Shown: positions 44,627 to 52,888 of the stretch, in pieces | Numbering within the stretch: the first letter of the stretch is position 1 | How the letters are laid out: each line of letters begins with the position of its first letter | DNA from: Bacteroidales bacterium | Lineage (GTDB): Bacteria; Bacteroidota; Bacteroidia; Bacteroidales; UBA932 | Direction of reading: 5' to 3' | Assembly: GCA_017399865.1 (NCBI GenBank) | Contig: JAFQAT010000004.1 | Location: 1-64,000, forward strand | DNA length: 64,000 bases | Notes under the pieces: generated by a model | Told to the model about the DNA's origin: nothing | The model's database searches: none | Seen by the model: the letters and a program-made list of their open reading frames with translations, nothing else | Position numbers and translations under genes: made by a program

Positions 44627-45226
44627 ATGAAAGTTTTTTTAACAGCCGCCTTGTGCATATCCTGTTGTTTCTTCTTGGGATGCAATGGGAATGATGCTGA
44701 AAGTCAGAGTCCATCTAATCAAATAAGCATAGATGAAATCCAAGGCTATTGGCAAAGTAACGGTACATCCATTCCGGTAAATGTCGACAGGAATTTCATT
44801 ATTACTGAAAGAGGACTTCCTGCACCAACAGGACTACGCAACGACCTTCAATATTATTACATTATCACAGGTAATACCGTTGATTGTTATGTAAAGTGTA
44901 TTGTCGACGCATACTTGCCGGGAGCAACCGATAATCCCGTGTATGTTATACAGTTGGATAATGAAAGGATCATATCTGTTGAAGACGGACATAAGGTCAA
45001 AACGGATATCTTCGAAAACATCTCAGCCTATGATGTCGCCATTGATAACAGCACAGAATCATCAATAGCCCTTGTAAGGCAGCAGAATAGAGATGGATAT
45101 TCACATATCGCTTTCACATTGAATGCAGTAACGGCAACAGAGTGGTCTGAAACAATAAATGAGGTCATATCTCCAGGTGACCCTGACTACGAAGAAGCTT
45201 ATGATGCGGTTTTCAATAACTTTTAA
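44627..45226 (+). CDS. Small AT-rich lipoprotein of unknown function
   Basis: 199 residues; lipobox FFLGC at Cys19. No family recognised. The mature part is probably beta-rich, with segments such as QGYWQSNGTSIPVNV, LQYYYIITGNTVDCYVKCIVDAYL and YSHIAFTLNAVTATEW. Its base composition is visibly more AT-rich and its codon choice differs from all neighbours (many ATA, AAT, GAT and TAT codons). It is wedged 2 bases after one ADP-ribosylglycohydrolase gene and 6 bases before the next. Recent acquisition or an immunity/adaptor-type lipoprotein are both conceivable; nothing favours one. Confidence 0.8.
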   Translation: MKVFLTAALCISCCFFLGCNGNDAESQSPSNQISIDEIQGYWQSNGTSIPVNVDRNFIITERGLPAPTGLRNDLQYYYIITGNTVDCYVKCIVDAYLPGATDNPVYVIQLDNERIISVEDGHKVKTDIFENISAYDVAIDNSTESSIALVRQQNRDGYSHIAFTLNAVTATEWSETINEVISPGDPDYEEAYDAVFNNF

Positions 45227-45232
45227 GACACA

Positions 45233-46762
45233 ATGAAGAAATTTATAGTACTCATCGCCGCTGCTGCGGCAATATTGTCATCGTGCTGTAACAATAACTG
45301 CTCTACCATCAAGTATGGTGAGCAGGTTGTTATCGACGAGGCGACAATGATGGACAAGATCAAGGGAGGATGGTTCGGACAGACCATCGGATGTACCTAC
45401 GGAGGACCTACCGAGTTCAAGTACAAGGGAGGTATCATCTGGGACGGTATTCCGATTCCTTGGTATGACGACTACATCTACGACACTTTCATCCTCGACC
45501 CGGGGCTTTATGACGACGTCTACATGGACCTCACATTCGTTGATGTGATGATCGAGCACGGCATCGACGCGCATGTGGATCTTTTCGCTGAAAAGTTTGC
45601 AAACGATGACTACAAGCTCTGGCACGCGAACCAGGCTGCACGATACAATATCCTCAAGGGCATGAAGGCTCCAGAAACAGGCCACTGGATGAATAACCCG
45701 CACGCTGACGACATCGACTTCCAGATCGAGGCTGACTTCATCGGTATGATGACTCCAGGTCTTCCTGACGTGTCAAACGAGATATGCGACAGGATCGGTC
45801 ATATCATGAACTACGGTGACGGCTGGTACGGCGGCGTATTCATCAGTGCGATGTACTCGATGGCATATGTATGCAATGACATACCTACAATCGTAACTGA
45901 AGCACTCAGGACTATTCCGGAAGGAACAAAGTTCCATAATGCGATCTCAAGCGTGATCAAGTACTGGAAGATGTATCCTGATGACTGGAAGAGATGCTGG
46001 TTCGAGGTAGAGCAGAGACATGGCGTGGACATCGGATGTCCTGAGGGTGTATGGAACGGTTTCAACATCGACGCTGTAATCAACTCCGCATACGTAGTGA
46101 TCGGCCTCCTCTACGGAGAAGGTGACTTCTTCAAGACCATGGACATCTCTACAAGATGCGGTCACGACTCAGACTGCAACCCGGCATCTGCCTGCGGTAT
46201 CCTCGGCGTAATGAACGGTTACGAGTGGATTCCTGAGGAATGGAAGAGGGGCATCGGCAAGATCGAGGACATGGCATTCCCATACACAGACCTCAGCCTC
46301 AACTCAATCTGCGAGATGAACCTCAAGCTTATGAAGGAGATCGTGGAGAAGAACGGAGGATCTTTCGAGAACGGTGTGTTCACATTCACAGCAAACGAGC
46401 CTCACGCAGTGCGTTACGAGCAGTCTTTCGAAGGTCTTAAGCCTGTCGACAAGGTTGTGCTCAAGAAGCAGTTCACAGACGAGCTCACCCTCAAATTCAA
46501 GGGCAACTCGATCGTGGTTGAAGGCGCAGTGATCAAGACCGGACACAGCGATGACGCATATGTAGCAGAAGTATCGGCATACATCGACGGCGAGAAGGTA
46601 GAGGACTTCCTCATGCCTTTCGATTACATCACCCGCAAGTATGAGATCTTCTCAAAGTACTGTCTCGAAAGCGGAGAACATACACTCAGACTCGTCCTCA
46701 ACAATCCGCACAGAGACTTTGCTCTCAATGCAACCAATATGGTGATTTACGACAATGAGTAA
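45233..46762 (+). CDS. ADP-ribosylglycohydrolase-family lipoprotein, third copy
   Basis: Lipobox LSSC at Cys18, with an unusual run of cysteines (CCNNNC) after it. Core motifs parallel the second copy: MMDKIKGGWFGQTIGCTYGGPTEFKYKGG, LYDDVYMDLTFVDV (metal acids), NNPHADDIDFQIEADFIG, and STRCGHDSDCNPASACGILG near 300-320. The C-terminal beta region ends HTLRLVLNNPHRDFALNATNMVIY, also shared with copy two. 509 residues. Its last 8 bases overlap the start of the first esterase gene, so the products are probably made together. Confidence 0.88.
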   Translation: MKKFIVLIAAAAAILSSCCNNNCSTIKYGEQVVIDEATMMDKIKGGWFGQTIGCTYGGPTEFKYKGGIIWDGIPIPWYDDYIYDTFILDPGLYDDVYMDLTFVDVMIEHGIDAHVDLFAEKFANDDYKLWHANQAARYNILKGMKAPETGHWMNNPHADDIDFQIEADFIGMMTPGLPDVSNEICDRIGHIMNYGDGWYGGVFISAMYSMAYVCNDIPTIVTEALRTIPEGTKFHNAISSVIKYWKMYPDDWKRCWFEVEQRHGVDIGCPEGVWNGFNIDAVINSAYVVIGLLYGEGDFFKTMDISTRCGHDSDCNPASACGILGVMNGYEWIPEEWKRGIGKIEDMAFPYTDLSLNSICEMNLKLMKEIVEKNGGSFENGVFTFTANEPHAVRYEQSFEGLKPVDKVVLKKQFTDELTLKFKGNSIVVEGAVIKTGHSDDAYVAEVSAYIDGEKVEDFLMPFDYITRKYEIFSKYCLESGEHTLRLVLNNPHRDFALNATNMVIYDNE

Positions 46763-48293
46763 ATGCTTGAACATATTGTCAGCCATATGTCTTCTCACAG
46801 TCATAATCGGCTGTGAGAAGACTCCTGCTGGCAAAGAGCCGCAGGAGCAGGAGTTCGAAAGATATGCGCAGAACATACTTTACGAGAACAACTCCAAAGT
46901 ATACAAGTCCACCTATTCGATCCTGCTGCCGGAAGGCTACGACAAGGAACCGGAAAAGAGATACCCTGTAGTGTATATGCTCCACGGATTCGGAGAAAGC
47001 GGAAAGGACTGGAGCAGCTGGGTCAGTGCGATCAAAAGCATGGAAGGAGCCGGACTTCAGCAGATGATCTATGTCTTCCCGAACTGCAATGATTCATACT
47101 ACTGCAACTACTACGACGGGAAGGCGATGTATATGGACATGATCGTCAAGGAACTGGTTCCACTCATCGACAACACATACAGGACAATCGCGGACCGCGG
47201 ACACAGAGCGGTCATGGGCTATTCCATGGGAGGATTCGGAGCCATGGTGCTACCTCTCAAGAACCCGGACGTGTTCAGCATCTCCGTTCCTCTCAGCATG
47301 TCATTCAGGACCGACGAGCAATATATGACAGAGTCACAGTCAGGCTGGGACAGCCAGTGGGGAAAGATCTTCGGAGGAAGAGGCAAGACCGGAGAGGACC
47401 GTCTTACCGATTATTATAAGGAGCATTGCCCGTTCTATCAGTTCATACCGGAAAACAAGACAGAACTGTCAAGAGTGAAGTGGTTCTTCCATTGCGGAGA
47501 TGATGAAGAACAGCTCCTGATCGCCAATGACAATCTTCACGTACAGCTCAGGGACAATGGCTTCGAGCATGAATTCCGTATCAGCGACGGCGGGCACAGC
47601 GGAGACTATTGGAGAACAGCCGCAAGAGAGACGCTCCCGTGGATCCAGCATGTGATGAACGGCGGTGGCGAATGGACAAGGATCATGAAGGATGTGACCG
47701 TCACCTCAGCTGCACTGAACGAAGACGGAAGCTTTTCATCTGACAAGTTCAAGGAGAACCCTCAGGAAGGAGGTCTCGCCATTTATCTGGCCCACAACGG
47801 ATTCAGCAGGGATCTCATGGAAAAGGCTGTCGGCATGCTTTCACAGACAGGACAGATCTTCCCTTACATGGTGCTCCCTTGCGATCTCGATGTCAAGCCG
47901 CTGACAGAATGGATGACAGAATACAACGGAAAATACGGCATCGGAGGGTCTGCGGAGAAATCACACATCATCGCTTTCGGCAATGCAGGGCGCGAGGCAT
48001 ACGCACTTGCTGACCGATTCAATGCATATTACTATGTAGATGCAGACCTGACTGACAGCGAAGAATCTATCACAGCCGACGTCACGAAGAGGTATTATAT
48101 CGACCAGACTGATGACGGTGCAAATTACAGAGACATGAATGCTCTGTACAGAGCCTGCAAGAATGTAGTCCTTGAAGACGGAAAGACAGATGAAGCTGAC
48201 TTTGAATACAGGATGCGCAACGGCAATTCTGACAAGGAGAAGGAAATACTTCTGGCAATAAAGTCGGTTGCAGACAATCTGAGGTACAAGTAA
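46755..48293 (+). CDS. Esterase-D-like lipoprotein with a second, inactive hydrolase domain
   Basis: Lipobox VIIGC at Cys20. The first domain (about 50-300) is an esterase-D/feruloyl-esterase alpha/beta hydrolase: YPVVYMLHGFG oxyanion region, nucleophile Ser157 in GYSMGG, acid in HCGDDEEQ (Asp249/250), and His281 in DGGHSGDYW. The second domain (about 338-512) repeats the fold order. GLAIYLAHNGF matches the first strand, FGNAGREAYAL the nucleophile elbow with Asn410 for Ser, and IDQTDDGANYRDMNALYRACK the acid segment, but no His is found at the end. It therefore looks like a catalytically dead duplicate that might bind ligand. Substrate probably an acylated sugar or riboside; not proven. Confidence 0.82.
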   Translation: MSKCLNILSAICLLTVIIGCEKTPAGKEPQEQEFERYAQNILYENNSKVYKSTYSILLPEGYDKEPEKRYPVVYMLHGFGESGKDWSSWVSAIKSMEGAGLQQMIYVFPNCNDSYYCNYYDGKAMYMDMIVKELVPLIDNTYRTIADRGHRAVMGYSMGGFGAMVLPLKNPDVFSISVPLSMSFRTDEQYMTESQSGWDSQWGKIFGGRGKTGEDRLTDYYKEHCPFYQFIPENKTELSRVKWFFHCGDDEEQLLIANDNLHVQLRDNGFEHEFRISDGGHSGDYWRTAARETLPWIQHVMNGGGEWTRIMKDVTVTSAALNEDGSFSSDKFKENPQEGGLAIYLAHNGFSRDLMEKAVGMLSQTGQIFPYMVLPCDLDVKPLTEWMTEYNGKYGIGGSAEKSHIIAFGNAGREAYALADRFNAYYYVDADLTDSEESITADVTKRYYIDQTDDGANYRDMNALYRACKNVVLEDGKTDEADFEYRMRNGNSDKEKEILLAIKSVADNLRYK

Positions 48294-48296
48294 GAC

Positions 48297-49721
48297 ATGA
48301 AAAGAATTTTATATATCATAGCCATTTGTGCAATCGCCATCACTGCCGATGCGCAGGAGAGATTCGTCTCCGGGCAGCCATTCCACAGCGAGATGCTGGG
48401 AATGGACCTCCCGTACGCCATAGTTCTGCCTGCGGATTATGAGGCAGAGACGGATACAAGATACCCTGTCATCTACCTTACGCATGGAATAGGATGCACA
48501 CCGGACGACTGGAATGACAGATACATCCAGTTCGAGAACACTCTGAACGGACTTGAAGAGGCTGGTCTCGGAGACTTCATCTATGTCTTCCCTACCGGTC
48601 TGAATTCTTACTACAGCAACACATATGACGGAAAGTTCCCATACATGGACATGTTCATCCAGGAATTCATTCCGTTCATCGACGGCAAGTATAGAACCAT
48701 AGCCGACAGAGACCACAGGGCAACTATAGGTTTCTCGATGGGAGGTTTCGGAGCCATGGTGCTTCCGTTGAAACACCCCGAGACATTCTGCTTCTCGGCT
48801 CCTTTGAGCATGTCGTTCAGGACAGACGAGATGTATCTGGAAGAGCCTCTCAAATGGTGGAACGAACAGTGGGGATCCATTTTCGGCGGAGTTGATCAGG
48901 AAGGCGAAGGAAGGCTTACAGACTACTACAAGGCACATTGTCCATACTATCAGTTCACCAGGGAGAACCTTGAGGAACTCTCGAAGGTGAAGTGGTTCAT
49001 TCACTGCGGAGACGACGAGGAACGCCTTCTCATTGCCAATGACGACCTTCATATCCAGATGCGAGACAACGGTTACACACATGAATATCGCGTCAAGGAC
49101 GGCGGGCATACCGGACGTTACTGGAGAACATGCCTTCAGGACGTGCTTCCTTACATCGAGGCTGTAATGACCGGATCAGAGACACCGGCGGAACCACATG
49201 CCGAGATCCCGGAAAAGGTCGGAAAGAATCAGGACGGCGGAACGGTCATCTTCCTTGCACACGACGGTCTTAAGAGAAGACTTGTCAAGGACATCATACG
49301 ACTTGTCAAGAAAGACTCAGGGGACAAGCCCCTCGCCGTCGTGAAATGCAACACCAGGTGGACTTCATTGGAAAAGAAGATCAGGAGATGGTCACGCAGA
49401 CATTCTTTCACAGATGCACAGGTCATAGCCCTCGGAAAGGCAGGCCGCGAAGCATATGCACTTCAGGAGAAATTCTCACGTCTGTATTTCGACAATGCTG
49501 ACCTGCTCGATGACGAGACTCAGCTTCAGGCAGATCCTGAGAAATTCTGGTATATGTCACAGACCGACGACGGTCCATACTACAAGGACATGGGAGGTCT
49601 CTACAAGGCCTGCAAGAAGAGCGGGGCTGAATTCCAGTACAGAGTACGAAACGGTGTTCCTGACGACAGGTCCAACATACTTACAGGTATTGAAACAATT
49701 AAACCTTACATTATTTATTAA
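48297..49721 (+). CDS. Secreted esterase with a second, inactive hydrolase domain (paralogue)
   Basis: Paralogue of the preceding gene, 474 residues, with a cleavable signal peptide (ITADAQ) instead of a lipobox. Active domain about 35-295: YPVIYLTHGIG, Ser147 in GFSMGG, HCGDDEERLL (Asp239/240), His271 in DGGHTGRYW. The second domain (about 312-474) contains GGTVIFLAHDGL, ALGKAGREAYAL (Lys381 in the nucleophile position) and MSQTDDGPYYKDMGGLYKACK. This tail aligns with the first domain's acid-to-end segment but again lacks the His. Three bases separate it from the previous gene. One esterase would be membrane-tethered and one soluble in the periplasm. Confidence 0.82.
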   Translation: MKRILYIIAICAIAITADAQERFVSGQPFHSEMLGMDLPYAIVLPADYEAETDTRYPVIYLTHGIGCTPDDWNDRYIQFENTLNGLEEAGLGDFIYVFPTGLNSYYSNTYDGKFPYMDMFIQEFIPFIDGKYRTIADRDHRATIGFSMGGFGAMVLPLKHPETFCFSAPLSMSFRTDEMYLEEPLKWWNEQWGSIFGGVDQEGEGRLTDYYKAHCPYYQFTRENLEELSKVKWFIHCGDDEERLLIANDDLHIQMRDNGYTHEYRVKDGGHTGRYWRTCLQDVLPYIEAVMTGSETPAEPHAEIPEKVGKNQDGGTVIFLAHDGLKRRLVKDIIRLVKKDSGDKPLAVVKCNTRWTSLEKKIRRWSRRHSFTDAQVIALGKAGREAYALQEKFSRLYFDNADLLDDETQLQADPEKFWYMSQTDDGPYYKDMGGLYKACKKSGAEFQYRVRNGVPDDRSNILTGIETIKPYIIY

Positions 49722-49744
49722 CCCATTTATTAATCAAAATCATT

Positions 49745-50536
49745 ATGAAAAAGTTTTTCACTCTGGCAGCAATCGCATTTGCTGCAATCGCAATGGTTTC
49801 TTGCGAGAAAGACCCTAACAAGACAGGAGATGAAGAGAACAATGATGCAGTAAGAAAGGTTCTCCTCGCGCTTCCTAGCGAAATTGACGAAGACGGCAAA
49901 CTCGTATCAGGCCGTTCATTCCGTTACAATGCTGACGGTTCACTTGCCGGCGTTGACGAAGTATGGACAAACGATGACGGTACTCTCGGAACATGGAATC
50001 TCAATGTGACAAGAAGCGGCAACAAGCTTACTCTTACTACTGACGAAGGTGATGTCGAGTACGAGTGGGAAGTCAATGCACAGGGCTACGTGGTAAAGAA
50101 CGGTGACTACTCTTACGAGTACGATGCTGAAGGTCACCTCACAAAGGTCATCGAGGACTGGGGCGAGGGCCCACAGGTGGTTTCTATCTGCACTTGGGAG
50201 AACGGCAACCTTACTTCATGGACAAGAGAAGGCGAGGCTGAGGACGGCAGCGGTGCTGCACGCGTAAAGAGACAGACTTACAAGACTGACCTTAACGTAG
50301 GTGGTATCTTCACTTGCTTCACTGAGAAGAGCTCACTCAAGAAGTGGATGTTCGAGGCTGGTTTCTTCGGAAAGCCATCAAAGAACCTCGTTGCTACTGA
50401 CAAGTGGGATGACAGAGAGAATGGTGCTGACTTCGAGTACAGATGTGACGACGACGGTTATGTAATCGCCGAGGTCAAGTATTGGAAGGGAGAGGTTGAC
50501 GATGAGACTTACTACATCTGGCAGCCTGCCAAGTAA
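49745..50536 (+). CDS. Lipoprotein with YD-like repeats (DUF4595-like)
   Basis: 263 residues; lipobox AMVSC at Cys20. The mature part carries repeated YD/RHS-like hairpin motifs (SFRYNADGSLAGVDEVW; DYSYEYDAEGHLTKVIEDW; FEYRCDDDGYVIAEVKYW) that resemble the Bacteroidota DUF4595 group of beta-rich secreted lipoproteins. It is the last gene of the ribose-locus strand, 23 bases after the second esterase and followed by a strong terminator. A surface ligand-binding role in the locus is possible; nothing direct shows it. Confidence 0.75.
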   Translation: MKKFFTLAAIAFAAIAMVSCEKDPNKTGDEENNDAVRKVLLALPSEIDEDGKLVSGRSFRYNADGSLAGVDEVWTNDDGTLGTWNLNVTRSGNKLTLTTDEGDVEYEWEVNAQGYVVKNGDYSYEYDAEGHLTKVIEDWGEGPQVVSICTWENGNLTSWTREGEAEDGSGAARVKRQTYKTDLNVGGIFTCFTEKSSLKKWMFEAGFFGKPSKNLVATDKWDDRENGADFEYRCDDDGYVIAEVKYWKGEVDDETYYIWQPAK

Positions 50537-50559
50537 TCTCTCTGAGATCTGAACAAAAC

Positions 50560-50605
50560 ACAAGCGGTGGCTGGTTATGAGAATCCGGCCACCGCTATTA
50601 TTTTA
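50560..50605. terminator. Bidirectional terminator at the end of the ribose locus
   Basis: AGCGGTGGCTGG (50563-50574) pairs with CCGGCCACCGCT (50585-50596), 12-bp stem with one G-T type pair, loop of 10. It has ATTATTTTAT downstream on the plus strand and TTGTGTTTTG on the minus. Lies between two convergent genes. Confidence 0.85.
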
Positions 50606-50621
50606 TAGGACATCAGGCACT

Positions 50622-51242
50622 TTAAAGCTTCACGTTGAATGTGAGCCACAAGACGTGGTCATCGTATGCTCTCTGGTACTGGTCCTGGTAGACGTATTGG
50701 AGAAGAACAGAGAGGTTCTTAGTACAAGCGATGCTCACGCCTGCATAATACCTCGTCCTTGCAAATTCAGACATATAATACGGTTCCACCGCCACAAGCG
50801 GGCTGAAAGGGGTCTTGGGGATCTTATATCTTACCTGGGCCTTGGTCCTGAAGAGGAACCCCCAGCTGTCGTCCGGCTGTTTCCATGTTATCTGGAGCCT
50901 CTGTCTCAAAGACAGGTCGAAGCCATGGACCTTATGGGAAAAGACCACCTGCGGCTGCATCCTGATATTGAATCCCGAAGACATCCAGGCGAAATCGGCC
51001 TGAGCGGCAGCCTTCATCCATGGAAGTATTTCATATTCTACAATAGGTCTGATATAATACTGCTGCGTATTGGACATATTCTGGTTGGCTCTATGCTCTG
51101 CCCTGACTCCAAGAGTCCATTTTTCGCTTACATCAGCCTTCATGGATATGGCATTCCAGAAGCACAGGTCGTCTTCCTGTGCAAACAGTGCTGACGGGAG
51201 GGCCGCCAGCACCATTATGATGATTGTCTTGAAATGTTTCAT
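50622..51242 (-). CDS. DUF2490 outer-membrane protein
   Basis: Predicted beta-barrel of about 206 residues. Start chosen at 51242 (MKHFKTIIIMVLAALPSALFAQ, signal peptide), which lies 2 bases after the purH stop; a start 17 codons earlier would be inside purH. Mature sequence has DUF2490-type segments: DDLCFWNAISMKADVSEKWTLGVRAEHR, QYYIRPIVEYEILPWMKAAAQADFA and RTRYYAGVSIACTKNLSVLLQYVYQDQ, and a final strand ending in Leu (HVLWLTFNVKL). Function unknown for the family; it appears co-transcribed with purH only by adjacency. Confidence 0.82.
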   Translation of the reverse strand: MKHFKTIIIMVLAALPSALFAQEDDLCFWNAISMKADVSEKWTLGVRAEHRANQNMSNTQQYYIRPIVEYEILPWMKAAAQADFAWMSSGFNIRMQPQVVFSHKVHGFDLSLRQRLQITWKQPDDSWGFLFRTKAQVRYKIPKTPFSPLVAVEPYYMSEFARTRYYAGVSIACTKNLSVLLQYVYQDQYQRAYDDHVLWLTFNVKL

Positions 51243-51244
51243 TT

Positions 51245-52795
51245 CTAGTGTTTGAAGTGGCGCATGCCGGTGCAGAGCATAGTGATGCCGCACTCGTCTG
51301 CCTTCTTTACAGAGTCCTCGTCACGGACACTTCCGCCCGGCTGAACTATTGCCTTGACGCCGTACTCTGCTGCGAGGGTCACAGTGTCATCGAACGGGAA
51401 GAATCCGTCAGAGCCAAGAACGAGAGCCTCGTTCCTTATATCCTTGCCTGCCTCCTTGAGGGCAGCCTCAGCCTGTTCCAGAGCGATCTTTGCAGAACCT
51501 ACACGGTTCATCTGACCAGCTCCTACTCCGAGGGTCGCGCCATCCTTGACTACTACGATAGCGTTTGACTTTACGTGCTTCACTATTCTCCAAGCGAAGT
51601 CGAGGTCAGCAAGCTGAGCCTCTGTAGGCTTAGCCTCTGTAACGCACATGTCGGCTACAACAGTCTTTGTGTCGATATCCTGCTCCTGTACGAGGATACC
51701 GCCGTTCATGCTGACATACATGTTATGTCCGCCCTCTTCCTTGCTCATATCCACCTTCAGGAGACGGAGATTCTTCTTGGTACAGAGGACTTCGAGAGCC
51801 TCGTCAGTAAAGCTTGGGGCCATGATGATCTCAAGGAAGATAGGCTTCATGAGCTCGGCAACTTCCTTGTTAACTTCACGGTTCACAGCCACGATACCTC
51901 CGAAGATGCTGACCTTGTCTGCCTCGTATGCCTTCTTCCATGCATCTACAACGTCGGTTCCGATTGCCGCACCGCATGGGTTCATATGCTTGAGGCCTAC
52001 GCAGAACGGTGCATCGAACTCGCGGACGATGTTGAGTGCCGCATTTGCGTCCTGGATATTGTTGTATGAGAGTTCCTTTCCATTGAGCTGCTCTGCAGTC
52101 GCGAGCGAATATGGAACCTTGTCGAGGGTAGCATAGAACTTCGCGTTCTGGTGCGGGTTCTCGCCGTAGCGGAGGCTCTGCTTGAGGTCATACTCGAGGA
52201 AAAGCTTCTCATTCAGACCCGCAGCCTTGCGCATATATGTAGCAATCATCATGTCATACTCTGCAGTGTGGGTATATGCCTCTGCCGAGAGCTGAAGACG
52301 GGTCTCCTTTGTTGTGTTGCCGAACTCACGGATCTCTGAAACGATCTTCGCATAGTTGTCAGGATTGCAGACAACCGTCACTGCACTCCAGTTCTTTGCT
52401 GCGCTGCGTAGCATTGAAGGACCTCCGATATCGATGTTCTCGATTGCGTCCTCCATAGTCACGTCAGGCTTCGCGATGGTCTGCTTGAACGGATAAAGGT
52501 TCACGCATACCATGTCGATGAACTCGATGCCGTTCTCCTTGAGCTGTGCGATATGGCTATCGAGGTCGCGACGGCCGAGAAGACCGCCATGAACCTTCGG
52601 ATGAAGGGTCTTCACGCGCCCGTCACAGATTTCAGGGAAACCTGTGATCTCGCTGATGTTGATTACCTTAAGCCCTGCATCCTGCAGAAGCTTCATCGTT
52701 CCGCCGGTCGCGATGATCTCCCAACCGAGCTCCACTAACTGACTGGCGAATTCTACCACGCCTGTCTTATCACTTACACTGAATAATGCTCTCAT
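51245..52795 (-). CDS. purH: AICAR formyltransferase / IMP cyclohydrolase
   Basis: Last two steps of IMP synthesis. N-terminal IMP cyclohydrolase (MGS-like) domain opens with MRALFSVSDKTGVVEFASQLVELGWEIIATGGT. The formyltransferase part has LRYGENPHQNAKFY, the catalytic KHMNPCGAA (Lys-His) and SDGFFPFDDTVTLAAEYGVKAIVQPGGSVRD near the C-terminus. 516 residues, normal. Uses 10-formyl-THF from FolD. Separated from purM by two inverted palindromic repeats. Confidence 0.96.
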   Translation of the reverse strand: MRALFSVSDKTGVVEFASQLVELGWEIIATGGTMKLLQDAGLKVINISEITGFPEICDGRVKTLHPKVHGGLLGRRDLDSHIAQLKENGIEFIDMVCVNLYPFKQTIAKPDVTMEDAIENIDIGGPSMLRSAAKNWSAVTVVCNPDNYAKIVSEIREFGNTTKETRLQLSAEAYTHTAEYDMMIATYMRKAAGLNEKLFLEYDLKQSLRYGENPHQNAKFYATLDKVPYSLATAEQLNGKELSYNNIQDANAALNIVREFDAPFCVGLKHMNPCGAAIGTDVVDAWKKAYEADKVSIFGGIVAVNREVNKEVAELMKPIFLEIIMAPSFTDEALEVLCTKKNLRLLKVDMSKEEGGHNMYVSMNGGILVQEQDIDTKTVVADMCVTEAKPTEAQLADLDFAWRIVKHVKSNAIVVVKDGATLGVGAGQMNRVGSAKIALEQAEAALKEAGKDIRNEALVLGSDGFFPFDDTVTLAAEYGVKAIVQPGGSVRDEDSVKKADECGITMLCTGMRHFKH

Positions 52796-52823
52796 ATTGT
52801 TGTCATGTATTAATTTTTCGAAT

Positions 52824-52888
52824 CGTCATTGCCGGCCTGACCGGCAATCCCTATATCATCAGATGCCCGATCAGGTCGGGCATGACGT
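52824..52888. repeat. Inverted pair of GTCAT..TGA..ATC palindromic repeats
   Basis: Copy one has stem ATTGCCGG/CCGGCAAT (52828-52835, 52841-52848) around CCTGA. Copy two has ATGCCCGA/TCGGGCAT (52863-52870, 52876-52883) around TCAGG and is in the opposite orientation. Both carry the flanks CGTCAT and ATC. With the copy at 28508 they form a family; the paired arrangement resembles a BIME. Confidence 0.8.
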
